This document shows, in pieces, positions 11,601-26,851 of a DNA stretch of 64,000 nucleotides. This stretch comes from Proales similis (lineage: Eukaryota; Rotifera; Eurotatoria; Ploima; Proalidae). Within the stretch, counting starts at the first letter, position 1; the number at the start of each line of letters is the position of its first letter. Position numbers and translations under genes: made by a program. The notes beneath the pieces are model-generated. The model searched no databases, was not told the DNA's origin, and worked only from the letters and a program-made list of their open reading frames with translations. The DNA is taken from the NCBI GenBank assembly GCA_019059635.1, contig JAGVRJ010000003.1, forward strand, positions 2,480,001 to 2,544,000. The letters run 5' to 3'.

Positions 11601-14600
11601 TGTGGATCAAAAGCTGCTCAAGTATGAAATACAAAGCGAGAATTCAATCATGTTCGAAGTAGACGGTCCGTACAGGGCCATGATATTGCCGGCCGCCAAA
11701 GAAGAAGGCAAACGACTAAAGAAACGATACGCCGTGTTCAACTTCGACGGCTCTCTTGCCGAGCTCAAAGGCTTCGAGGTGAAGCGTAACGGTGAACTCC
11801 AGCTCATAAAAATCTTCCAGTCGAGTGTGTTCGAGGCGTTTTTGAAAGGCGACTCGCTAGAAGAATGCTACAATGCGGTGGCCAGCTTGGCCAACTACTG
11901 GCTTGACATTCTCTACACCAAAGCCAAGAACATGCCCGACTCGGAGCTGTTCGAATTGATTGCCGAGAAGCGAACAATGAGTCGTGCGCTCGAGGACTAC
12001 GGCGCCCAAAAGTCCACGTCTATATCGACCGCCAAGCGACTGGCCGAGTTTCTCGGCGACGAAATGGTCAAAGACAAAGGCCTCAATTGTAAATACATAA
12101 TCTCAAAGAAGCCCGAAGGACAGCCGGTGGCCGAACGCGCCATTCCGATCGCCATATTCCAAGCGGAGGCGAGCGTGACCAAGCACTTTTTGAAAAAGTG
12201 GCTCAAGGCGCAATCGAGCGAGGAGCTCGAAGTGCGCAACTTTCTCGACTGGGACTACTACATAGAGCGGTTGAACGGCTGCATTCAGAAAATAATCACA
12301 ATTCCGGCCGCCCTGCAAGGAGTCGCCAATCCTTGTCCTCGAGTGCCACATCCGGACTGGCTGCACAAAAAACTGTCGGAGCGAGACAGCGCGTTCAAGC
12401 AGAAGAAAATCGACGACATATTCAGTCTGAAGCCGCGCCATGAGATCTCGGTCGAAATAAACAACAGTCAAATTGGTGACATTGAAGAGATAGCCGGCTC
12501 GGGCCGAGTGAAACTGGTGCCCGTGGACAATCTGATCGATCGACAGACGGAATCGCAGTCGTCGCGAGCGCCCAAGCGAAAGCACGATCAAATGAACGCA
12601 GAGAACGGCGAGCAGAACTGGCGACATCTGCTGGGCATGCCGCCGAAAATCGGCAAAAGCAAAGTCGAGTTCGAGCAGTGGCTGGCGTTTCATAAGAAAA
12701 AGTGGCGCGTTCAAATTGAACTTCGCAAACAGCTGAGAAAAGCGGCGAGCTCAGTAAACCGCCTGAGCAATTTGCAGTTGAGCAGCGACATAAGCACGTT
12801 TGTGCAAAAGTCGGTAAACAGCCGAATGGTGAAGCCGTGGCACATACTGCGCATCGAAGAGACCAACAGTGTGGGCATGTTCAGAGTTTGGATGATGATC
12901 GACGCCGAGCTGTACGCCATAAATCTGAAAGCGATGCGCTCGTTCTACGTGAATCAAATGAAACCGCCCGAGAAAGAGTCGAGTCTGTGCAAGCGAGTCA
13001 CCAAGCATTTGCCTCGCTCGCAGCCAATATTCAACTTGTACGAGTACAGCATTCCCGAAGAGGCGTTCCAGAGTCACTACAACGAGATAATGAACGAGTT
13101 TTCGAATTCAAACGTCGAAGGCGTCTACGAACTGAATGTGCCGCTCATATTCAGAGTGATCATGCAGCTCGGCTGCATATGCAACATGAAACGCCTCAAA
13201 AGCCTGAAGAATTTCGATCAAATCGAAGCAGAAGAGCTGGAAAGCTGCGAGGACGGCGACTACCTTGTCGACTGTGCGTTCAAGACTCTCTATCTGTTTG
13301 TGCATTACAACGCCAGCAAGCTGGCCATCGGCCTGTTTCAGTCAGTGAACAGTCTGGCCCAAGTGTTCATCCTCGACACAGTGCGCACAAACAATATGCC
13401 CAATTTGAACAACCTGCTGAGTGCAGAGCGCGAGAAGCGTCTCAAATGTGGCATCGACGACGAGTTTCTGCCAAGCGGCGACTATCGATTTGAGATCAAA
13501 GTAGAGACAAACGAAACGAAGCTGTACAAAGCGTTGGAGAAGAGTCTGCGCTCGTATCAGGACGAGAAGCGAGGAGCGTCCATAATTCTGGTCCAGTCGA
13601 ATTTGAAAGAAAGTGAACTGCGCGAGAAGATCGCGTGTCTCAACGATTTTCCGACCATTCGTCTTCACGTGGTCGAAAAGCCCGGCCTGTTCAACGTGCT
13701 CGACTGGCAAAAGGTGGCCGCCAAGCACATGATCGGCCACTTTATGAACTCAAAGACCATATTGGCCAACATGATCGAGCAGGCGAAATACTTGCAAGTG
13801 CCGATTGGAAATCTGCCCTCAGACGCGCCACTTTACGCATGCGATCTATTTTACGCGCGCCATCTGAATCGAAACAATCATTTACTTTGGTGTTCGCCGA
13901 CATCCGTGCCGGACCTTGGCGGCAAGCAGTTTGACGATCACCGACTTATTCAGAACAGCGCCGAGACGGGCCTCAACATTTGCGTGAACATAAACAATCC
14001 GGGATTTTATCAAAACATCTGCCTCGATCTGGAAATAACCAGCTTGAGTGTGAGCGCGCTGCTGCAGCTTAATCGAATAAACGAATTCGACGGAGCGGCC
14101 AGCACCAACTACAGTGTCACGCAGCACGCATCGCTCGAGCAGATGATGTCGGGCGAGATGGGCTCGGGCATATTCTCGTCGTACTACGACGAGGCGGTGC
14201 TCACTCTGCCGGTGCTCAAAATCATGCGCGTCATGGTCCAATACTGGCTGAAGGACGTCGCGCTGTTCGAGAACGCGTTCGCCGACTCGCAGATAATTCA
14301 CTTCTACCGGTGGCTGCAGTCGCCCAATTCGCTCCTCTACGATCCGGCCATCAAGCGCACTCTGCAAAATTACATGAAGAAACTGTGTGTGCTGCTGCTG
14401 AACGAGTTGAAGAAGCTAGGCGCGTTCATAGTGCACGCCGATTTGAGCCGAGTGATATTGTGCACCAACAAGACAAATGTGCAGGACGCCGAGGCCTATC
14501 TCAACTACCTGCTCAGTAACATTCAGAGCAAGGACTTGTTCGGCACTGTTCACATAGAAATAAGCAAAGTGTGGACCACGCTCATGTGGCTGGACGCGGC

Positions 14601-15534
14601 CAACTACGGCGGCATCAAAGTGGACCCGGGCGAAGAGAGCGGCGAGGGAATTGAGATGAACTTCAAAATCAGCTCGTTCTTGCCGCCTGTTGTTCAGGAG
14701 CAGTTCACCACGTTGATGGCCGGCTACATTGGCAGCGTGTACGACGCAGTCAAGAGCTTCAACGAGAAGACGGCCAGCAGCTCGAGTCAAAACGCGCCCG
14801 CCGCCGCCGACACAGACACCATTGAGGCGTTCACCCAGCAGCTGGTCGCCGGACAACTTGCCGAGCAAATGATGAAGATTACAAACAAGATCTACAAGAA
14901 GCTCACCGATGAGGACTTTCCGCAGCACCTGGGCAACCGATACAAAATGCGTTGTCCGGCGCTCGAGTTTGTCAAATACATTTGCCATCTGCTCTCGCTC
15001 GACAAGAGCGTTATGAATCAAGTTATCAAGCTCAAACGCGACCTGTTCAGGCTCATAAACGTGCGCGAGTTTAGCGACGAGGCGCAGTTTGTCGATCCGT
15101 CCCTTAGTTTTGTTGTGCCGCAAATAATCTGCCACAAATGCAATCACTGCCGCGACCTAGACCTGTGCAAAGACCCGTACGCCAATCTGAACGCAGATGA
15201 AGGCGCCGCTCGAGTCGGCTGGTTCTGCTTCAGCTGTCACGAGTTCTACGACAACAGGCAAATTGAATTCAATCTGATCGAATCGCTTCAAGAGAAAGTC
15301 ATGGCCCATGTCACCCAGGACGTCAAGTGCACCAAATGCGGCGAGGTCAGGGCGGGACATTTGCAGCAGTACTGCGAATGCACGGGCACCTACGAAAATC
15401 TGATAAGCAACGAAGAGATGGCCTATTTGGTCAAAGCGCTCAAGAGCATCACTCAACACATAAAAATGAGTCGACTAGAGCTAGAACTCGACTGGCTGCT
15501 CAGCTTCAACCCTGAGCTCTATCATCAGGATTGA
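8673..15534 (+). CDS. POLE: DNA polymerase epsilon catalytic subunit
   Basis: Leading-strand replicative polymerase with proofreading exonuclease. Six exons: 8673-8819, 8878-8958, 9018-9295, 9350-9421, 9481-9613 and 9667-15534. Together they give 2192 aa, against about 2286 in human. The five small N-terminal exons have introns of 53-59 nt, while the rest is one 5.9-kb exon. The exonuclease site FDIETTKL (D245, E247) is intact, and the Pro of KLPLKFP, the human P286 hotspot, is kept. Polymerase motif A is DVGAMYPNIILTNRLQPSA (from D596) and motif C is DTDG (D830, D832). The inactive C-terminal polymerase half follows. CysA (CHKCNHC, from C2059) and CysB (CTKCGE, from C2125) Cys motifs lie near the end and would bind the POLE2 subunit. 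The chain closes in frame throughout; confidence is very high. Confidence 0.97.
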
Positions 15535-15570
15535 ACAGGTCAAGTTCGTTTATGAGTCACTCCCGCTCCT

Positions 15571-15589
15571 TCTCTCTCTCTCTCTCTCT
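15571..15589. repeat. (TC)n microsatellite in POLE 3' UTR
   Basis: Nine or so TC units shortly after the POLE stop codon. Confidence 0.85.
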
Positions 15590-15697
15590 GTTTCTTTCAT
15601 TCTGTCTACACATCTTTGGGTCTAATCCTGTGAGAAAATGTTCGACTTGATCTCTCTTGTTCGAGCGCTCGTTTTACAATTTTGTAAATGAAACGAA

Positions 15698-15703
15698 AAT
15701 AAA
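15698..15703 (+). other. Poly(A) signal of POLE
   Basis: AATAAA 164 nt after the POLE stop. ATG16L1, on the opposite strand, ends at 15958, so the two genes converge within 424 bp. Confidence 0.6.
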
Positions 15704-15957
15704 CACAAAAGAATTTTTTTATCGTCCCAGTTCGTATGCTTTGTGTCTCTGGGCCATTTCCCGCAACCAACCGAAACTTGGGTCTCAACCGGTGAACCAA
15801 TAAGCGTATTAGAGAAAAAGTGAAACTGTATTAAATCGTAAATACTCAAATAATTTATCACAATCTGTTTGTCTAAAATTAATATTTAAAACAACAACTC
15901 TCGGCTGTCACACTTGGCTCATGTCACTCACGCTTCGGTGGCATCAATTAGAACAAT

Positions 15958-18524
<2,567 letters not shown>

Positions 18525-19385
18525 TCCTCTGGATTAAGCTGCTCTCTATACCTGATGCTTGGAGAATTCGGTCTACTTGAAAAAGTTTCGTTATCTGTTT
18601 AATTCTCTATCTCTGTTTCAGTTGATGTTTGCAGTCTCTTGCAAGTGCGCCGCTACAGCCGATGATTTTTCATTATTACACATTATTATGCCATTTAAGC
18701 TGCTTCAGAGCTAAGTTAACTCTGATTCGTCCAGGCTCGCGCCAAACCATTTCAAGATCCTTTACCACACTTGACCAATATCCGGATCAGAGGAACGCAT
18801 TTTTCCGATTGTTTTCCTCAATTTATTTGTCTCAATGTGGCTCCTCATTTCATGAAAAAGCATAAACATTCAAAAAGGGAGAATCGATTCAATCAGCAGA
18901 GAAAAACGGCTTAAGATATACCATGTTTTGTTCGAATTAGACAGCAATATGGAAGCTCTTGGGCAAACAGATACATGTCAGCTATCGAAAATCATCCGCT
19001 CGCCGGATGGCCAACTCAGCTTGACCGCGCGATTCGACCTCAAATATCAGTCAAGACAGTTCAAAGTCAGTTTATTGTAATTTTGAGAACTATTGCACTC
19101 AGCTCTGTATCTATGAAATTTTGTTCAAGTTTGTTTTCGCTTAAATTACAAAGTCGAGAAACAATTTTTTAGAATTGAAAAACAAATACAATAATAATCG
19201 TCGACTATCAAATCTATCAGATCACACACAGAGCGGATTGTCTGAAAAAAAGCGCTCATTTGTTCAGTACAGAACCATTCGGTTCGAATTTGCTTTGTTG
19301 GCGTTTTGAGTTGCTTTCGACCTATTTGGCATTGGCCTGCGCTAATTTTTAACGAAAATTCAGGCAAGTTGGATTGATTGATGCT
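18525..19385. other. Intergenic, ATG16L1 promoter side
   Basis: 860 bp; no exon recognised. Contains the ATG16L1 5' region and the 3' UTR of the export-adaptor gene, both on the minus strand. Confidence 0.5.
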
Positions 19386-20385
19386 TTACCGCTGAGATGG
19401 TTTCTTGTTCGCCTGTTTCGCGTTGGTCACGTTCACTCTCAGCATCGATGCCTTTCGACCGGCAGCAAGGCTCGATCGGCCCCCTCTTAGATTGTTGCCA
19501 CGTTTGAGGGCGTTCCTCTTGCTGCTTGATTTTTTTCGAATCAGCAATCGTTTCTTCCAGGCAAAATTTCAGAAGCGTCTTACTTGGCCCCAAGACGGCT
19601 CAGCAGAACAGGTTTTCGACCTTTAATATTCGTTTGCTCCTTTATGATCAGAAATGAACATTGTTGTCTACTTTTTGGCTGTTTAACTCACTTATCAGAT
19701 GCTTACCGGTTTCTTGACTGGTCGAGCGCCTTGAAGAAGCCGCTTTGCTTTTTGTACATTTTTCTTTGCCAGCCTTAGCGCCACCTGATTCTTTTTGGCA
19801 GCCACTTGCCGACTCTGCTGTCGCTCGAGCGTTTTCAATTGCTGATTCAGTCGAGTGACGTCTTGTTTCTTGTGTTTAAAGCTAAATGTTTGTCACTTTC
19901 TGACATCAAAATGTTGTTCAATTACAATTTTCTGAATTTGCGAAGAATTCGAGCCCTGCTGCTTTGTTCGATTGTTACTTGCTGCCGAGTTGACGGCAAC
20001 TTTGGTTTGATTGGGACGAGATCGTGGCCTGCTCTTCGCTTGGCCAATTGCAGACTGCTGCGGTTTAGCTTTGTTGATGCCTTTAAAGTCAAGTCTTCCC
20101 TTGAATTTATTGTTTATGCTGCTGCTATTCGGTCTGTTGCGCTTTTGAATTCGCTTCGATTTCTGCATCATCTTAAACGGCTTTTTCTGCTGCGCTATTT
20201 TCTGTCCTCGTTGTAATCGTCGGGCATTGCCACCCGAGGCGCCGTTTCGTGCACCTTGCTGCTTGCGGTTTGCCTTAATTATCTCGTCTACGCATCAATT
20301 CTGATTGATAGACTCGTGCGACCGCAAATCTCGAGAAGCCAAACTCACCAAGAGACATGTTCACTTTGTCCATAGATGCTGACAT
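19386..20385 (-). CDS. mRNA-export adaptor with UAP56-binding motif (UIF/FYTTD1-like)
   Basis: Five exons: 20385-20349, 20287-19926, 19868-19707, 19639-19584 and 19521-19386, about 250 aa. The N-terminus MDKVNMSLDEIIKANR is a clear UAP56-binding motif, matching the DKMDMSLDDIIKLNR of ALYREF and FYTTD1. The rest is very basic (K/R/Q/N-rich) with no RRM, and it ends in an RGG-type tail, which argues for UIF or a similar adaptor rather than ALYREF. It would link the helicase UAP56/DDX39B to NXF1 for nuclear mRNA export. The second exon could read on to an in-frame TGA, but a 57-nt intron (19869-19925) restores a long basic helix of Gln/Lys/Arg. The motif is certain; the exact family is inferred. 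Confidence 0.72.
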
Positions 20386-20820
20386 TTCTTTCGAGACTTT
20401 GCTAGAATGAGATTGACTTGAATATCTGGATTCGAGTAAGCAAATATCACAGGTCTTTATAAACTTTTCTATCTAACTCTGTCTTTTGCGCTCGTCTGAA
20501 TGATCGGCCTGTAGACAGCTTACAGTAGTTGCAGACCGCAACTGCGGACATAATTCAAGAGAATAAGGGGAATTCATTTTGGCATCAGCTTGATAACCAA
20601 CTTAACATGCCGATGTTACAAAATGGTTATGAAAGAGCGCACGTGCCTTTTTTGCTTTGTTCATAGACAACTGCCATCAGAACCAAATGAAGTATTTTAC
20701 GCTTTTTATTTGCCATATTACAAACAAATTTTATTCCACCGACGAGAATAAATTTCAAGTTGCTCAGTTGAAACTAAGAACAAAGAAAGAAAGCAGACGC
20801 CGAAACAAGAGTTGCCGCAT
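20386..20820. other. Intergenic, export-adaptor promoter / DMRT2 3' UTR
   Basis: 435 bp with no further feature seen. Confidence 0.45.
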
Positions 20821-21823
20821 TCACTCGAGATCGAGCAAAGCGTCGACATTGAAGCTTTTTGATTCGGATTTTGAGCGCGATCGAGCTGCGTTGTGCAAAC
20901 TGTTTGAATTCGACTCATTTACACTGTTTAATGAAGGTTTAAAGCTCTCGATATTCACAGTGGCCAATAGGCCGTTTGATTGACTACACAGTAGCTGTTG
21001 GGCTTGTTGAAATGATCGAAGTTGAGCCTCGACCACTCTCGCCTGAATCGGGCTCGTCAAATCCACTCCAAGATTTGAATAATACTGAAATAGGTTAAAT
21101 AGCGCGTATATGTTTGAGTAAACAGGCATAGTCCTTTGTCTGCAGTAGGGCAAAAGAATAGATGCCTCAACCGGCATCTCGTTGGTTTCTTTTGGGTCGA
21201 GCTGGCGCACCTTTTCTAGCTCTTCGTCGGCCAGACATCGTCTCTTTCTCATGCGTTCGGAGATCTGTAGCGAAGAAACTGCTTGGTTGTCTCCTGCTTT
21301 GGCATCCAAACGTGAGAGAATTCAATTTTTTTAAAGCCAAATCAACCTACTTACTTGAGAGTGCCGACTCGGACGATTTGAGGCGACTTTGTTCGATATT
21401 TTCTAAAATCTTGTGCCTAATCCGCTCGTCGCTTTTGCCTTGATTTCGGCCTGTCTGAGAGCCAGCTGAAGAAGTGTCGTCGAAATGTTGCCTTTGTAGA
21501 GGGAGTGAAAGTTAGCTCTCTGATCTGTATTACTTGGAAGAAGCGATTGGCTCTTACCGTCGGAGAGCAACTTGAGCGGCCATCACGCGTTGACGTTCAA
21601 CAACCAATTTACAGCTTGAGCAGCTGCAATCTCGCCATCGGCAAAATTTCTTGTGCCCCTTTAAGCAGGATACGACCCCGTGATTGCGGCAGCGAGCACA
21701 TTTCGGAGTGCGCTGTGGTCGTCTGTTGGTCTCGATCGGCGAAGTTGCACAAAGCTTGCTCTCTGGCGATGAAGAAATTTCAGTTGAACTGGCCGATTCG
21801 CTTGAGACGGCTGCAATTTCCAT
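20821..21823 (-). CDS. DMRT2: DM-domain transcription factor, DMRT2/dmrt11E type
   Basis: Three exons: 21823-21558, 21491-21355 and 21296-20821, total 292 aa. The DM domain starts near residue 38 with [20 protein letters not shown] and continues FCRWRDC, with the zinc-binding Cys/His set intact. It then runs through [16 protein letters not shown], with an intron falling just after ALRR. The phrase [10 protein letters not shown]-x-FCRWRDC distinguishes the DMRT2/dmrt11E group from doublesex and DMRT93B. The remainder is Ser/Asn/Gln-rich without a DMA domain. DMRT2 proteins act in segment or muscle patterning and sex-related programmes in other animals; its role here is unknown. The gene is flanked upstream by more than 2 kb of non-coding DNA, as expected for a developmental regulator. 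Confidence 0.9.
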
Positions 21824-24166
21824 TTCGCGATTGATTTTCTCTGCCTGAAACTATTAAACAAATTCTCAGCCAGGTTGCTTTTATATGAAAATCTAAGAGA
21901 CCCAAATTCAATTCTAAATTTGATTTCATTTGTCTCGATCGTCTCCGACACACATTGCCGGCTAACCAGTCTGCCATGCGACAAGCCAGCAACAATACAA
22001 AAGTAGACGCCTGTACACATTTAGACGCCCAGAGACAAGCAAACAATGCTTAAGAATGAGAGAAAGAGACAGAAATATTGCCAACTCAGGCCGAGCGAAA
22101 CAAATAGGAAAATGAATAAAAATATTTTTTTTTGTCAAGCAACAACCAAAATAAAGTAAAAGTGAAATTGCTTATTTAGAACAATGTTTAAGACTTGTAC
22201 GAGCGAATTAGCGAATTTTAAATTTAGAAAAAGTGATAGTGAGCAAGTCTCAACGAGAAGGGTCGATCGAGTGGCAGTCTGGTTCGAATGGCCTTCGCTG
22301 GGAACTTTTAAAAATCTTGAAATAAAATCTTGTTTGATTGAAGTTGGAAAAGCCCGGAGAGAAGTCAGCGTCTTTACGAGTGCACTAGACAAGCAAGAGA
22401 CGGACAAAGTTCACGGCTAGTAGACTAGATGGGGCACACTATAGCCGGCTCTAGCGGCGAAGTTGAGAGTTTAGAGACCAGATACGGTGATATATAGGCG
22501 GATGTGCTAGGGCGCTAAAGTCGCTGTAGAGGCAAGATTCTTAATCAAACAAGATGCAAAAAATTGAGGGAAGGCAACGACTGAACACTTGAGTGCGATC
22601 GATGACATTTAAAGGGTGAATGCGCTGCACGCCTCTCTCTCTCCTCTGCATGCCCGTTTAAGCCCAAAATGAATCAAGAACGGGTCAGCTGTGAAATTGA
22701 AGCCGCGTTTCATCTAATCTTCACTGTTGCTTCGAGCGGCAAACTATAAAGCCAAAGCAAACGTCTTCACCAAACGACGCTCTTTTATTTTTCTTGTTTT
22801 CTGTGTCGATTGCGCATCAAATTTATTTTATCGTCTTAATTTCGAATCAAATTCAATTTGAAGGAGGTAGCCACCTTAACCTGGCAGAGTGCGATTTACC
22901 GACTCGCTCGCGCTTTATTCTCACCTGCGTCGACTGCGCACGCAATTTTCATCCCAAACGCTTATCTTATCTCTTTTCTGACATATGCCGCCGCCAGCAG
23001 GCTCGCACCCTTCAAAAAACAATTCAATTTTAAATAAAGACAAACAATTCTAATTGAGGTGTCATGAACAACGTCGTAATGTGATATTCCATTTCGTCTT
23101 TTTCTTTTTATCTGAGCTTGATATGGCATTCATGTATTTGGCTTGCGCTTCTCCATTTGCAGGTCTCTCCCTCGGTTCTCAAGAGAGTTCCTAAAGCAAA
23201 CGAGCAACCAGCGTCTGTCTACATACGGCTCAATCATTTGTTCTATTTCTTTCCGATCCTCGACATTTTCTCGCTGCAAATGCCCGAAAAAAAGCAAAAA
23301 AACCAGCGAACGAAAGCTGCTGAATTTTAGCTCAGTTCTTGAACTTGAATTTGGCAGTCCAACGGAGATCAAGTGAATTGGGCGGGAAATACCAAATAAA
23401 ATGAAAATAAAAAGGAGGGACAGAAGGGAGCCTGATGATGCAAAGTCAGCTCTTTAGAAATCACTCGTCGAGCATTTAGGGAGTTGTTCAATAAAAGCAG
23501 AAATAATTAATTGCCGCAATAGAGGCAGTGTGGCCGCATCGGTGGCAGCAGCAGCGGTGAGCAATTGAGCGTAAAATGCGGCGCTAAGAGCTCGCTCGTT
23601 CACGATCGTTGCGATCACCAGGCCGCTACTCCTTTCTTTCTTTTCAGGTTTTTTTGTTCTCGCGAGTAATGCGTGAAGCTTGCGAGTTTGCTTATTTTTA
23701 TCCGATTTATTGAGACGTTTCTATGGCGATTTTGATTTTGTCGATATTTTTTACTTAAGCCGAGCTCTTGTTTGACATGAAGTTGTTGTTTAATAGCAGA
23801 GAGAGAGAGAGAAAGAGAGGGGGGAGAGAAGGGCTGCCTCACACGAAAATAAGTTGCTTTTCGCCGTCTATTTGCCCGGCAGGTTGGATGCAAATGTGCC
23901 GCTTGCCAACCAATTTGCCTACCTACCACTACTAGCATCACCAGCATCTACTTTAAAATTTCCATTTCTCTCTCTCTCTTTATTAAATAAACTGATTTAA
24001 CAAGCGTTTTGCTTGACTACTAGTTTAGAAGGCAGCAACTTAAGATCGCATCTCATCTGGCGGCGCCTGTTTTTGTTGCTGTTATTGCCGCTGCTTCAGT
24101 TTATTCTTTTTAGCACTTGCCTGCCTGCTTGCCCCGCTCATTCATTTGTTGATTCAGTGCAGAGAA
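21824..24166. other. 2.3-kb intergenic region between divergent DMRT2 and CFAP97D1
   Basis: No supported exon. Includes short GA/CT-rich tracts (near 23799-23830 and 23966-23980). Likely contains the DMRT2 regulatory region. Confidence 0.45.
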
Positions 24167-24993
24167 ATGCATCGCTCCTATAACTCATACTACCCGGTCT
24201 CCAGTAAGCTCTTGCAGAAAAGATGGGACGACAAGCAGTACAGTGTGCACCGGCAATCGGTAGATTTCACTTTTCGATTCATTCCGCAATTGACAACGAT
24301 GATCGCTTCTTAGGTTAACAAGGCTCGTCCCGAGGTTGATTCATCGCCCCCCGTCACTTTCATGCATCTTCACCTAAAGCTGAAAAAGCTTCAGGTAGAT
24401 GATACTGGTCGGATTCTTTAGATCGCGATCGTTTAATCTTGAATGAATTTCAGCTGGAGGAAGAGCGTCTGGCCACAATTGAGCGGGACAATCGCATACT
24501 GTTGGAGAAAATGTCGCACACAATGAGAACGCGCGGTCGAATCGACAACCGCAACGACGTGACTCCCAAGAGGTGAGCAAACCAAATTGGAAAGACAGAG
24601 CTCTGGGTGAAAATAAGAATGAATTTGGACAGCTTGAGCAAAGGACGAAGAGAGCGCGAAATGCTGCGAATAACCAAGGAGAACATGAATCTGTACAAGC
24701 GGATCAATCAGAAAAAGCCGGCGATATCGCGCGATCAGCTCGAACGCGACTGGCAGAAAAATTTGAAATTCATGGACAATATATCGGCGTTTCCAGAGGA
24801 CTGGTACAAACAGAGAGGCGCGAGCTCACGGTCGGACCCCAAGCTGGCCAGTGGGCCCCAATCGGGCAGCGATCGAAGAAAGCATCGGTCCAATGACGAG
24901 AGCAAGAGCGCCTCTAGTCGACATGTAGACCAGGACGACGATAACCGCCAGAAGAGCAAAGACTACGATAACGATTTTGAAGAGAACGAATAA
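24167..24993 (+). CDS. CFAP97D1: CFAP97 domain-containing protein 1
   Basis: Four exons: 24167-24259, 24314-24394, 24454-24572 and 24633-24993, total 217 aa. The CFAP97/hemingway domain is recognised by its ordered motifs: PEVDSSPP, HLHLKLKKLQLEEER, ERDNRILLEKM, DNRNDVTPKSL, then REMLRITKENMNLYKRI and a closing DWQ. These match the vertebrate VDTKPP, KLSKLQ, IEYENKQL and RITMENQGILKRL series. The family works in motile cilia or sperm flagella. The C-terminal ~60 residues are Ser/Asp/Lys-rich and not conserved. Introns are 54-60 nt. This implies motile cilia or flagellated sperm in the organism. Confidence 0.88.
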
Positions 24994-25823
24994 CTGTCGC
25001 TGATCTTGGCCATCAGCCTCATGGAGAACAAATGCTCGTTGTCTTTCAATCAGTCGTCTTTGCCGTCGAAAGACATTCTCATCTCGTTTCAGAAATTTTC
25101 TTCGCTTTTGCGAGATTTTGTTTTTGATCGAAATAAAAGAAATGAGCGAACAAGATTGAAGTTGGCCGCAAGACAGCGAGAGAGAGAGAGAGGGAAAGTG
25201 TGCAGAGGTGATGGCAGATAAGACATTGGTTTGCTTGCGAGACTTAATTAATGCATGACGAACGCAAGACGAGTTTAAGTTTTGCAATTCGCTAAACTGA
25301 GCCCATTTTTGCTTTCACATTCACTCGGCGCATAGTGCAAGCACACTCGCTCGCTCTCTCATGCGCTTATTCACACCCAAACGCATTCATATACACGTAC
25401 AAGCGCACACAAGCACACACATACACACACGTACTCTCACACAAATGCACATACATCGAAAGAGGCGGCCAGAAGCGCCTGAACAATGCAAATTGATGAT
25501 CAGACGTTCGATCGGATCTCTTGATGAATGCCGCTCGTCTGGCAGGTTGGCAAAAGAATTGAGTCGATAGTAGATCACGTTTTTAGAGCTCTTAGACAAG
25601 CCGGTCTTGAATGTCAATTACAAAGAAATCATCGTTTGACTCAAGTTTGATCGATCAATTGATCTGAGTGTGAGAGACAGCTCTTTTTTTAATTACTGAA
25701 TCGAACTGTTGCTTTAGAAAAGCGTCGGCGAATCGAACCGGTTCGGTTTTCTTCATCTAATCCTTAAGCAATTTGGCTATTTGCTGGAAGCGCACGCAAG
25801 GCGCCGAGTGACCTGTAAAGACC
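24994..25823. other. Intergenic, CFAP97D1 3' UTR and CDV3 promoter
   Basis: 830 bp. Contains a short GA run near 25181-25193 and a degenerate CA-rich tract at about 25390-25450 that yields spurious open frames. Confidence 0.5.
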
Positions 25824-26851
25824 ATGTCAAGCCTGGACGACTTTTTTAAAAAGAGGGACAAGAAGAAGAAGAGCTCGAAGGCAAAGTTCTCGGCCCTTAG
25901 TCCTGAAGAGCTGGCCAGGCAACTGGAAGCGAGCACCAATCGACAGTTTGATGCAGATGATACCGATCGCATCGAAGGCGGCGATGGCTATGTGCCATCG
26001 ATGAGCGACGGAGTGGCCACCGGCAACAGTGAGAACCTCGACGAAGAATGGAAACCGTTCGAGTCGGACGAGAACAAGGACTACACCGGTCTGCGTATAA
26101 ACCTCGAGAATTTCAAACTCGACGAAGAAGATTCAGAGACACAGGAGGTGAACGACGAATCAGAAAAAAAGCCCAACTGTCCGTGGGCCGCTTCATTGGC
26201 CGGCAAGTTCAATTTTCTGCTTGCTTGTTCAATTCGAAAAACACATCTGAAATTTTATTTTGCTCAATCAACAGGTAAAACTGAGCTGAACTTCAAGGCG
26301 GCCACTCTTGGTCAAGATGCAAGTCTGGAGCAAGAAAAGGAAGAAGTCGAACAAGAGGTGGCTACTCCGGTGCCAGAGCCAGTCGAGGAGAAGCAGGAGC
26401 CTGCTGCTCCGGCCAAGTACATTCCTCCGGCACTTCGCAATCAAATGGCCCAGTCAAACGCGTCGTCAAGCGTAGCTGCTCCGAGCAGCGCGGCCGCATC
26501 TTCCATTGGCGGAGCTTATGTGCCGCCACACCTTAGAGCAGCGGGCGGCAGTTCAGCTATTCCACCGACATCGGTGAACGCCCGCAGACCAGTGAAGAAT
26601 CAACCAAACATCGCCGACACAATGGAATTTCCGTCTCTGAATGCCGCCGTAAGCCAAACCGATGATAAACTTCAAAACGGAAGCAATGAACAGTAAGAAC
26701 AAGTCCTCCCAGCCTCTAGTACATTGGTCATTTGACGAATAATACCTCAAGGTTCGATTTTCCGAAAAAGTCCGGAAGAGTGGACAACCAAGAGTCGAAT
26801 CGGTCTATTGACTTGGCCAATCGATTCAACGCATTGTCTTCGAATAATTGA
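25824..26851 (+). CDS. CDV3: CDV3 homologue
   Basis: Three exons: 25824-26202, 26275-26692 and 26752-26851, total 298 aa. Recognised by the N-terminal SLDDFFKKRDKKKKSS, then EEWKPFE...DYTGLRI, a CPWAAS segment, two YxPPxLR/YVPPHLR motifs, MEFPSLNAA, and a closing DLANRFNALSSNN, which matches the end of vertebrate CDV3. The function of this mostly disordered cytoplasmic protein is unknown. The first intron (26203-26274) is 72 nt, a multiple of three without a stop, so it can be mistaken for coding sequence. Its donor is GC (G|GCAAGT) and joining there gives LAGKTELNF. The second intron is normal GT-AG. Confidence 0.85.

Noticed and set aside
19869-19925. In-frame TGA in the export-adaptor gene as a selenocysteine codon
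   Set aside because: A normal-sized 57-nt GT-AG intron removes the TGA and keeps the frame; mRNA-export adaptors are not selenoproteins.
25361-25617. Small genes in a CA-rich stretch
   Set aside because: The frames consist of His/Thr or Val/Cys repeats produced by the CA/TG tract; no start context, splice sites or family support.
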